From: Arion vulgaris
Lineage: Eukaryota; Mollusca; Gastropoda; Stylommatophora; Arionidae
Assembly (NCBI GenBank): GCA_020796225.1
Contig: CM036756.1
Coordinates: forward strand, 53,598,616 to 53,662,615
Reading direction: 5' to 3'
DNA: 64,000 bases
This document shows, piece after piece, positions 31,526 through 43,300 of this stretch; position 1 is the stretch's first letter; each line of letters starts with the position of its first letter. Position numbers and translations under genes: made by a program. The notes beneath the pieces were generated by a model. The model worked only from the letters and a program-made list of their open reading frames with translations, made no database searches and was not told the DNA's origin.

Positions 31526-31990
31526 CTATATCAGACGGCCAGCCAATGGACAGAGCTGACATCGTGAACGCCCTCATAGAGCGTGGCCGCAGAGAAGACC
31601 TTCATCTAAACCGATCCACGTCAACTACTAGAGTGCGAGAACTGGGTTTGAAGATTGGTGTGGCAAGAAAGAACGGTACAACAGGTATACGAGTAGGCTC
31701 ATCAATCAAAATAGAACTGGTACGGTCAGCCACTGGACGCTGATGGAGATATTGCGAAGGAGATCGGAGCACCTATGGACATGTCAGGTGTGCAATGAAG
31801 ATATTCGAAACTGAAACTGGACTTGTTACAGTCGATTGCTAGATCTTTTGTGGTTAGATTTATGTCTGGTTGGATTTGGGGGACTGGCATGTTTAGTAGA
31901 TCAATAGTAAGTCGTTCCTTAGATCTGACGCGATAGGACCATGCCAATGACGTCACTGTGATCCTCTCGTTTTAAGAAAGTAAGTTTGGT
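31526..31990 (+). mobile_element. LINE RNase H tail fragment
   Basis: The + strand encodes MDRADIVNALIERGRREDL, RVRELGLKIGVARK and then RRRSEHLWTCQVCNEDI in another frame. This is the region after RNase H in the same LINE family as 40.17 and 51.5 kb. The right part (31830-31990) is unclear. Confidence 0.6.
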
Positions 31991-32140
31991 CTAAAGTAGA
32001 CCATGATTCATCTCGAGGCATTTCTGGCATATCATCTCGGCTAACGCGATAACTTCATTTAGTTGTAACCAAAAGTCAAACATTATTGTAAATATAATCA
32101 TATATTATCAACATCATTTGTTGCTGACAGCATAGCGTAA

Positions 32141-32184
<44 letters not shown>

Positions 32185-33270
32185 TATAGTAGTTTGCCAA
32201 TTTAACCTGCATTTACCGAGTTTGAAGCATTCTGTGAAAATTGAACATTGTCAGATTTTTACTGTTAACAACAACATTTTGAAAAAACTGACATACCCTC
32301 TGTCATTGGTCAATTTGGTTATTTGAAATAAGTCGCGGCCTTGGAGGAGAGACGTTGTTTTGGAAGACATTAATTTTAATAAACATATATACATATATAT
32401 TGTGTTGGAAGCTATCTAAAGTCAATCATATTGCATGACAATAGGCACACCTCGGTGGCAATACAAGTAGATATTATTTTACCACACAGCGAAGGTAAGT
32501 CTAATCTAAGTAAATTAGCATTCATTCATTTATAATATAATAAAGGTAAAAGTTATAATAAAATAAAGTATTCTTCAGTTTTCAAGGGTGATTGTGATCC
32601 GACGATTTGAATTTTATATCTTTAACTTAGTTTCAAGTCTACTGTCAGTGCGTGACAGTTACACAGTCACAGATTAATAAATAACGTTGCCTTTTGATTT
32701 GTAAAATTAAATACTAATGCATTGTTGATGATTCTAGATGAGAATAGCTGAGCAATCGTTTTGAGTTCCAAGTCCAATTACTGAATTACAAAAACTGAAA
32801 ATCCTAGTAAAATGATTCCGTTTGGTTTATTTTTATTGCATAAAAACACAGCATGATCTATAAATGAGGTTTAATAAATTAATTGCACAGCATTATTAAT
32901 ATTATTGTTTATTTTGTTGGCTTATAGATTATTAATTGTTACAGTACAATATATATAATTTGCCATCTCAGATGCATCTGCTTGTGCAGTCTCCACGACA
33001 TTCGACATGATTGTAAATCAAGTAAATGAAAATTGAAAGTGATTGTAAATGATTGTTCATTCACATTGTTATTTTAACTGTTAATTGTTAGTATCAGAAA
33101 TATCTTATGTTTATATTATCATATTTAATTATGTATAATTGTTGACGATTTGTGGTATGGCAGGTATGGTAGATAGTGAGTGGGCGGGGATTTCAACAAA
33201 TTTTGTTCCTGTAATCCCTGTATTATGCATGCATGGCCCAGGCAGGTACTCAAAATCATAGAAAACTGAC
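31990..33270. other. No recognisable gene, AT-rich intergenic DNA with TA microsatellite
   Basis: A (TA)n tract runs from about 32143 to 32177 and partial TA repeats lie at 32385. No ORF, splice pattern or repeat family was recognised. Confidence 0.5.
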
Positions 33271-33525
33271 TGATGCTGCAAATAAGAAAGAGAAAATTGA
33301 GGTATTTTGGACATAAAAAGACGCAAAGGACTGGAGAAGACCATCATGGGAGGAGGCATACCGGCAAAGAGAAGAAAGAGTAAGGCCATGTTGAAGATGG
33401 ATTCAGGATGTAACTGGATGTTTGAACATGACGGCTGCAGAGGCGGGACATTTGGCCTATGAGAGAAATTCGAAGTACTGTTGGGGTGGCAAAGTTCTGC
33501 ACAGGACAAGCTATTTGATGATGAC
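33270..33525 (+). mobile_element. RTE-like C-terminal fragment
   Basis: Frames on the + strand encode DAKDWRRPSWEEAYRQREE, RRWIQDVTGCLNMTAAEAGH and LAYERNS. This is the same RGRPRRRWIxDV block as at 14993-15205. Stops and a frame change disrupt it. Confidence 0.6.
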
Positions 33526-33734
33526 TATCATTAGTAGCTATAACGTATTTATTGATTTCTTCTATTCCACAATTTTATATTTAAAAAAAATCTGTTATGG
33601 GTTCAACAACACCATACAACACAGTATCGAGTGCTGTTAAATACAGTTCGACAAAAATACATAGAACTGAACATTTCCAAAATTAAGATCATCGTTTATC
33701 ACATATCCATTCATTTTATTTATGGATTCCATTC

Positions 33735-33890
33735 ATCAATTTGGTCTCTGTGGTTAAGCCCCTGCCTACGAGTCGAAGGTCGTGGATTCAAATCTGGACA
33801 GCACCGTTCTGTTCATTAGTGCATTTTTTTCTCTAGACTCATAGGATTGTTGTAGGAGCTACAGAGTTTGTGCTATGAAAATGTAGAAAA
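33735..33890 (+). mobile_element. tRNA-derived SINE (family 2), partial
   Basis: TTGGTCTCTGTGGTTAAGCC is the head, GTGGATTCAAATCTGG the B-box region, and TAGGATTGTTGTAGGAGCTA the body. It is cut short after about 33880 compared with 21837-22081. Confidence 0.7.
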
Positions 33891-34164
33891 TAATATATAT
33901 AGTATAAGGGAAAAACTAGCTGATGACAGAGTTGTGTGGAAAGCCATATTGCGCAAGGGTGTAGAGTCTTTTGAGAAGAGACTTATGTATGAGCTGAACG
34001 ACAAGAGAAAAGCGAAAACTCAGAAGTTGTCACAGTAAAACACTTGCATTGACTGCCTGTAAAGACGAAAGGGGCCATATAACATTTTATATATATATAT
34101 ATATTTTTATTCTCTTGTATTAGTTATAGAGTGCCATGTTCCATCTTATTTTTTTCTCATCCAG

Positions 34165-34365
34165 ATAATGGATCTCGAAAGCTACCTTGAAAAGCGCATG
34201 TTCCTGAACTTGAAGTGGTCAAAGCGGAAATCAGAGGAGGATGATGTCCCTGTCAAGAAGATTCGTACCAAACTTATTGATATCTTTAATAAGGCAACAC
34301 CTGAAGACTATATCAAAGTCTACCTTAGGATAAAACCAGTTACACCAGATGAGAATGCTAGTCAG
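34165..34365 (+). CDS. KIF20A-like: Kinesin exon 1 (first coding exon seen)
   Basis: Acceptor TTTTTTCTCATCCAG precedes ATA ATG, so an untranslated or short coding exon probably lies upstream. The ATG at 34168 opens [17 protein letters not shown], a basic stretch ([16 protein letters not shown]) and [13 protein letters not shown], the first motor strand. The donor CAG|GTGTTG is weak but phase 0 fits exon 2. Confidence 0.85.
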
Positions 34366-37300
34366 GTGTTGTTTTTATCTTTTTGATAGTCTGTCGTAAA
34401 GTGATATGTTTTGTGAATATTAATAATTTATGTTGATTCATTGGAATCTCAGCAGAGACCACTGTTTTATTTACAGAAGAATATCAACAGTTCCATGAAC
34501 ACTTTAAAAAAAGACAATTGAGGGAATGTCAGTATTAGTATGTAATGAAGAATGAAAATCCTGGTATATTCTTTACAGGACTTCACCATCAACCACAGTA
34601 AACCAAGTTGTTGATTTTCTAGACACCACTTACTAGCACCACGTTCAGTAGTTTGCCATTAATTTCTAAACGGTAAGGTCTATTTTTACCGTTTGTAAAA
34701 ATCCACAGGGACAAACTTGCTTCCAAACTGCCCACCATGGAGTATGAACCAGGTCACTTGGGTTGTGATCTTCTTCTCTCGAACTTTCTTTACGGCTGTT
34801 TTTATCATTCTAGTGTGATAGTATAAATCATGTCAACTGACAAAGCAAAAGGCTAACCTAACATCCAAATAAACAATGAAGAACTCCAATGTGTAGAAGC
34901 TACGATTATCTGGGCTCAATTAACAATAAGGTGACTGCCCAAAGAGATCTCAAGAAGATTGACAATAGCAATCAAGAAGTTAAACACAGTGAAGAACATG
35001 TGGCAAAGCACCAGCAAAATATTAAAATTAAAAATATTGAGAGCAAGCATTTTCCCAGTGGCTACTTATGGTTGTGAATCATGGACTATTACACAAAAAT
35101 TAAGAACGAAAATCCAGTCCTTCGAAACTAAATGCTACAGAAAGATCCTACGAATACCATGGACACAAAAAAGAAAGAACACTGTTGTCCTGAAAGAACT
35201 AAATGTTAAAGAGAATTGGCTGATAAACAACATACTATACAGAAAAATTACATACTTTGGTCACATCAAGCGTCACGATGACTTGGAAAGAACAATACTA
35301 GAGGGCAGGGTCCCAGGACGCAGAGGCAAACCAAGAAGAAGATGGCTACAAGATATTGAAGAAACCATGAATATGACCATCAACGAAGTGGGTGAAATGG
35401 CTAGAGACAGAGTGAATTTCAGATGTGCTGCAAAGAGAGCAACGTCCTATAAAGGATATGCACTTTGATGATGAGTGTGATATATAAACTTCCAGACATC
35501 AACAACGGGTGTACTTGCACAACCTTCAGTACCAATTGGAGCTCAGGTGCTTATCCTTCGGCTGTTTATTTACTAGGGTATGATCCATTCTGCCGTATAT
35601 TTTGGCCCGGATCTACGCCTTTACGATCATCTCTGATCTGAGCCATGGTGCTTGGACGTCATCACACTCTGTGTAGGATGATCGGCGTCCGAAAAGTATT
35701 GCCCTTAGTCAATGATTGGGTCAAGCCGTTGCATTATCAGCTTTACTTTTCTATCCACGATGAGTTAATCCTCAGTAGGAGTATTCTCAGCTGTTTCTGG
35801 GCGCGTGTCAGGACTTGGCAATTTGCAAGTGTTTACACTGCATTTTCCCTGTCCCGGGAAACACTAGACTGGGACTGCGCACAGATATTCTAAAAGGTAG
35901 TTTCAATGACGCTACACGCAATTGAAATTTTGTGCTCGCAATATCACCCACTTCAGTTCTTTCAGGGATATTAGTTGTAAATGCAACAGTACCTTACCCG
36001 GTTGTACCAGGGAGGGCAGTTTCGTTAGGCACTAAAACACAACTTTAGAATTTGTGCTCGCCAATATCACCCACTTCAGTTCTTTCAGGGATATTAGTTG
36101 TAAATGCAACAGTACTACCGTTGTACCAGGAGGCAGTTTCGTTAGCACTAAAACACAACTTTAGAATTTGCGCTCAGCCAAGCTTACCCGAAGATTTTCT
36201 GAGCCTGGTCTCATGTATGGAGTTTCAGAAACACTTACAGAGACCTTTGTTTTTACTGGGTTCAAGCCACTCTGTGCTTTACAGTTTTCACCTGATCATC
36301 TGGGTAGCGCTCACCTATGTTTTTCACGCATTCGTGCCCCATCAAGAGCTAATAACAGCAGAATATTTGATCTTGCTTTGCACATTGAATTCAACCACAA
36401 GCAGCCCATAAAATAATGAGCAATCTTTGACACTTGCAGAACAGGTTGGTTTCAGATTAATTCTGCCAAGACCAAAATTATGGACCTAACAAACTCGATA
36501 GACATTGTAATAAATGGCCAAACACTGGAGAAAGTTGAACATTTTACATATTTGGGTAGTAAAGTGTCAAACAACGAGACATGATGAAAGAAATAAACTC
36601 TCGTATTGCTATAGCAGCTAGTGCCTTCACTAAATTAACAAATATCTGGCAATCTCGAGACCTTAGTTTATGCACAAAAGTTAAATTGTTTAGGTCATGT
36701 GTGATTCCTGTACTACCTACGGTTGTGAAAGTTGGAAATCAACAAAGAAAATTGATAAGAAACTGGGCAGCTTTGAGAATGAATGTCACCGAAAATTATT
36801 AAAAGTAAAATGGAGTGATTTCGTTTCTAACAACACAGTGAGAGATAGAACACAGCAACAACACGTATCAAATATTATAAGGAAACGAAGGTGGAAATAT
36901 TTAGGTCATGTTCTTAGATCGGGACAACAGAGACTAAATCAACAAGTCCTTATGGGTCACCAGTTGGGAAAAGAAAACGTGGAAGACCTAAGACCACTCT
37001 TCAAGAACCATCCAACAAGAAAGTAATCTATTGGATGTAAAACCATACAAGATCTCCAACTGCTAGGAACAACTGCATCACATGGAGATCTAAAAACCCC
37101 TGCCCTAGGCGCCCTTTTCCATGAAAGGAACTAACTAACATCGAGCACCTTGGGTGTCTGCCTGGTCTTTCGACTCAACCGAGACTTTTAGTTCGTTACT
37201 CATCGTTCTTATTTATTTTTGCCCCACAGCTGTCAATTTGCTTGCGACCCATTACTCCGGGGGGTTGGATTTCTTCACTGACGACTACTGTTTCTTTCAT

Positions 37301-40300
37301 TTGATTTTTTTCCTAACCGGCACACCTTCACAATGCCTCCAGCTTGTTGACACAGAGCAAAATTTGCGCCCCCAGAGCCCAGAGTTTCTTCCAATGTGGG
37401 CCCACGGCAGCTCAACCGGGGAGCGGCATTTTGTTTTGTATTTGTGGACCTGCATGTATTTTCCAGATTGCACTGCTACCACTTCCAGTAGTTCTCCCAT
37501 CCTGCCCTTCTTAGCCAGACCGGAACCAAAGTCTATTATCAGGGTCACCACATGGGGGTAGGGGACAGAGTCTTCTTGTGATTAGTGTCCCTTAACTAAC
37601 CCTGGCGCATGTTGCCGCCATGAGCCTTTTACCCTGATCTTCTTAGAACTCTCCATATCGACCACTTGTCAACCATTCTGTGTGATTTGTTTGTGATCTG
37701 AGCCTAAGAGTCGTTGTTCATTATGCCAGTTATGTGCCTACAAGTAGGCCAGCACATTTCTGCGATGCTTTTATTTACTGGGGTAGCATCTCTGGGGCCT
37801 ACATCGGTCACCTCTATGACATGCCTTGTAGGTCGCAGTGGTACTATTCTTTTCTTCCTCTGGGACACAGGCGGAGTTGTGATCGAGCTACTACCGCTTG
37901 CTACAGACGTAACGTAAAACCTACACTGTGTAAAAAGCAGTATTAACGATAGTTTATTCATAATATATTGATCTTGTAGTCCCTCATACCCTTTTTGTTA
38001 TTAGCTTTAAACGCCATATCTACATCCCTGGACAGAGCGCAGTATCGGGGTCTCCGGTTTACATGTGGGGGAATGAGAACGACCCTAACTCCCTGCTTGT
38101 CGACACCAATATCGAACCACTAGATATTAGGCGGGCTCTACTAAAAGCAGTCAAGCTATATAAAAATAGAAAAAACCATCCCAAGAGACAAACTATTGAC
38201 ATGGGGAAATCCAACCAAAGAATCCAATAAAATCATTGCGGGAAAGGGGAAAACTCAGGAACATTACCATATGAACATTACCATCTCCAACTGACAGAGA
38301 ACCGATCACAAGATACCATGGCTAAACATAAAACAGCCAGTAATCCAGAACTACCTCCTTGATAAAAATTATAAACAAATCACCACTTGCACCGATCTTA
38401 ACCTGTGCATTAGAGACAATAGACAGTTATCCAACTTCCTCTATCCATGCCTACACTGATAGTTCAGCTTTCAAAGCCACTACTTATGCTGGCTGCGGCA
38501 TATACCTGAAATATCCAGATGGAACTACCTATAATTTCTGTGCACCTTGTGGTAGTATATGTTCCAACTATAAGGCAGAGATTATAGCCATAAAGACTGC
38601 TGTAGAACTAGTCCACCAGCAGTTTGAACTTGGAGAAAGTATTGTCCAAGATGTGATAGTATTCACTGACTCACAGTCCAGACTACAAGCTTTAGAAGAA
38701 CAGCAGAATCAGTCAAGCGAGATCCAGTCATTGGCATCCACACTCTAATTTCCTCATTTGATTTTAATGTCATTCTACAGTGGATCCCTGGGCACACAAA
38801 TATCTCAGGAAATAACAACGCAGACCATCTGGCCAAACAGGGATCATCAAAACCACAAATAGACAAAGCTGTTAGCATACAAAATATAAAACAACTCCAA
38901 AGAAGATTGGCTGAACTGATGGGCTATGGGGACGACTGATCAGGACATGTATGAAGAGATGAAAAATTCTTCTGCAGCGAATAGATCAAAGCACTATCTT
39001 CCAGTTTAGAACAGGACATGTTGGACTGAATTACCACCTAAACAGAATAAACCCAACACACCTACCTCACTGTAGAAAGTGCAGTCATTCATGTGAGACA
39101 ATAAATCATATCTTGCTTTAAAGCCCTGGACTACATCTAGTCTTCCACAATTACAGAACACATGCAGATTCTACAAATTAGCATTGGCTGCCAAAGAGTG
39201 AAAACTCGCAGCCCTGGTTAGAAGAAGAAGCGTCATATCTCATTCTGCATTCTTACATTCCATTTAGCAATTCTGACTTTTATTTAGCCGCTTGGGCATC
39301 CGTTTTTGTGACATTATCTTCCTTCGGGTTCACTACTGATTGTCATGTAAGCTCCAAGTTCTGGATGTCACCTTGTGGCATGATATCATATCTTGTTTTC
39401 TTCACAACGGTTAGATTTTTTTGCATAGACAGTGTTGTCGCTTATATTTAAAATTCTTTTCATTGTTTTTTACTACGTGCTGAACAATTTTTTTGAAATT
39501 TGTGTTTCACAGAAATGTTTTACAATTGCTGAAACTGAAAACACTATTGTGGCCACTGCTCCAAAAGGTAGCTATGCTGATAGGAACATGAAAAAAGATT
39601 CCGCAAACTCATCACTCAAATTCACATTTTCTAGAATTTTTAATGACAACACTAGCCAAGCTGATTTCTTTTAAATTTAACAATGCTGGACATGACAAAA
39701 GACTTTATCAGTGGACAGAATTCTCTTGTCTTCAGCTATGGTGTCACATCTTCTGGAAAAACATATACGATCTAAGGTGAGTAAAATTTAGTGTGTCACA
39801 TTATCCATTTTATTTACATGTGTTATTGTGTTCTGATATATTATCGATATAAGGAAGACTGCAGTAAAAATATTAGAATGGAAACACATAAAACATAGTA
39901 CTGTAGTTTTACAATAACAATACACAGCAACATTTCACCAAATGGTTTTATCACAAAGGATACAACATAAGTGAAGAATGTTGCATGCGGGGAAGAAGTG
40001 AATTTCTTCACTTCAGTTGTATACTTTGTTTGATAAACGTTGTTGGTTGAAACGTTGCTGTGTACTGTTTTTGTATTTTGTAAAACTACAGTACTTTGTT
40101 TTTACGTGTTTCGCCATTGTTCTGATATATTTCTTTTTTTCCTTTTCTTCATTCACTTCACTTAAACCACACTTTGTGGTCTATATGGAAGTTATTGTAT
40201 CTGACTCTCAGTCGATGCTTCACAAGATCCAGAAGGGCAGGTTTCGCATGAGTGGATGTCGTCTATAGAAGTTTCTAACCTCCAGCGGCTTACATGGATA

Positions 40301-43300
40301 TACTGTCCTGGGCATGCTGGTGTTTACGGTAATGAGAGAGCGGACAGGCTTGCATCAACAGCATCGATTGTTGGGGAGTTGAAGATGGATAAGGAGGATA
40401 TTCTTCGGTCTCTTGCGACTGTCTGTTGGATGAGGACACTAAAATCGATGTTGAATCGATCAAGCGATTTAAGCAGTTTGGAGTTACCCGTTGTTCAAGT
40501 CGAACTGAATGCCAGAGAGGCAGAGTGAGAGGTGTGTTTAATCAGCAAGCCACAGGAACCATCAGTATGCATATTCTTCGATATCTGTTGGGGAGACTGA
40601 GCACCTATGGGTCTGCACGGAGTGCAATGACGTCAGTTTAATAACCAATGGAATTTGCTCCTTGGAGCTGTGAGTTTGTTGCACCAGTTAGGTCTTTACA
40701 TTCGGTTAGGTCCTTACATAGGTCAGCACATTCGGTTTTTGCATACTTTTTAAATTTGAGTTCTATGTAGGACAAAAATATCAAAAATACTGTCTTTGCA
40801 GTATAGACAAGCAGAATCCCAGAGTGGATGCGTTCACAAGTGTCTCCTGGCTGAAATCTAGAGACAAATACCAAGTACAATATGCAGCATAAATGACAGA
40901 GAAACAGCATACGGAAACGGTGCAGTGAATTGTCTGAAAGTGTTACACAATCTAAGTCAAACTCATTGGTCACATTATATTTGCCAGCTCTCGGCAAGAC
41001 TGTAAAAGGCAGATGCAATCTGTTGGTCCCTTGACCACACAAGGGAATACTGTAGTAAACCCTGTACCTGAGGAGGAATGCAGGAGATTGGGATAGGCAA
41101 CGCAGACAGCTTAAAATTCAAAGATACATTTCTGTACCCATGAAACACGCCCATTTGGTGCTGGGGCCCTAAAGGAAGCAAAGAATATCACACTGCGACC
41201 TACAAGGCATGTCGTGAGAGGCTACTCGCCCGAGTGGTCACCGGGCCCAAATTGGGGTGTAAAGAATAGAACCACTATTACCTGCCACACATACCTAAAC
41301 CAAACTGTTTTTTATGCTGAATACAACTATAACTTAAGAAAGCAAACATTTCAGTAAATAAGTATTTGAAAATATTGTAGTTGTAACTATTATTACACGA
41401 CAGTTCTTGTTCCCACAAGACATGGCTGCATGCAGAAAAGAAGGAAAGATGCAGAGTATACTCAGAGAGATTAGCACAGTGATTTGTACACCTTCCTAAG
41501 TGGGTGGTCTTTGTTCGATTCCCAGTTGCAGTTGAATTTTTTCTGACCGCAGTGGCTTTCTGGTGGACTCTGCCTTGTGAATTAGGTATCAGAATAACTC
41601 TGGGGAGTAAAACTGATCTGCAAACTATTACCTGTTACCCAAAGGACAGAAGTTGATGGGCTTTACACAGTATGTGACACGATATAAAAATTAGATCTTG
41701 TCTTTTTTTTGTCACTATACTTCTCAAGAACTCTAGAAAAGATATTAAAGTTTTAGCTTGAAATAAATCCCATTACAGAATGGAATGTAGTCACTGCATT
41801 ATCCGTGGCATGGGTATAGTTCCAAATTTGTATATATAATCCTCAGAGTTTGTGTGTTCTGTCCGCCTATACACCCAGCCTCAGTTTACACCCGAAATTC
41901 ACCAAACATTGTAAACAATTTTTAAATTGAAAATTTAGATTAACTGAAGGAAAAGTTTAGAAACCAGTTCAATATTTGTTTAAAAAATAAATAAAAAAGA
42001 ATTTATGTCTAATCCACCATTTCAATATGCCAATTTTTTTACATTCTGGTAGGTGCTAACACCAGGTGAAGAAAGGTTATCATAGTCAAAGGGATATAAT
42101 CACTAATTTGCCAGGTGGCCTCTACAATATATGCTTGGATTACGTCCCTTAATAAAAAATATATTATTAGCTATTAAACGTGTGCTACATATGTGCAATG
42201 TTTGCGGCGGATTCTCAGATTGAGATAGTATGATAGAGTTACAAACACGGACCTGTGGATAAGAACAGGGCAGGAACCTGTGATGACACAGGTCAAGAGG
42301 AGAAGATGGCGATGAATAGGCCATACCTTGCGGAAGACACAGTCGAGTGTCACTAGACAGGTTCTCGAGTGGAACCCGAGGGAAACGAAAAGAGGACACC
42401 TAAGCAGACTTGGAGACGAGGTCTTATTGAGGAGCTGAAGAGTGCTCATAAGGGAGACCATAAAAAGAACAGCCAGAGACCGAGAAGAGTGGCGAACAAC
42501 TGTTGAGGCCCTATGCTCCACAAGGAGCGGAGAGGATTAATGATGATGACATATGTGCAATAACTATTGTCAGAAGTATTAAAATTGTATTAGACCAAGT
42601 GTTCATGGACAACATGAAAATTGTGGACTTATACCGCACCTGTAGTAAATGAAGTTGCCATGAAAAGCGGGATGTAACCTTGCAAAAACGAGAACAAGCT
42701 GCAACTTATATCCAAGCGAATCCGGGTTAATTTTCTAGTCCACTAATTTATATCTGTGATTTATTTCAGGTCAGCCTCAGAGTGCAGGTATTCTACCTAG
42801 ATGTCTGGATGTTATATTCAATTCTATAAGTGGTAAACAAATAAACAGTACAGTCTCCATCAAGCCACACATGTATAATGAGGTCGTTAGTCTCACACCT
42901 GCTGAAGTCACACTAGAGAAGAAAATCAAGGAACAAACTTTAAAACTGAGCATAGAGAATGTAAGTAGTAATGACAACTTTTTTTTTTTTGTGTGTTTTT
43001 TGTCACTTGGAAATATAAGAAACGTAATACATTTCTGTGGGTGTAAAGAATAGTACCACTGTTACCTGCCACACGTCATAAGAGGCGAATAAGGAGGTTG
43101 GAAGTGGTGCTAGCTACACCACACCATAAAAACACTATATAGCTACAGAAACCACCACCAAGAAAATTCATAGCTTGCCACCCAAGGAAGAAAGACCATG
43201 CAAGGAGGGAGACGGAATTCAAGAAAATGTGGAGAGATCTAGAAAAGATAGCCTTGGATAGGTGGGCTTGAATGACCTTGGTTGCAAACCTATGCCTCCT

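Noticed and set aside
37154..37561. 135-codon open frame in kinesin intron 1
   Set aside because: No recognisable domain, an overlapping open frame on the other strand, and no splice or promoter support.
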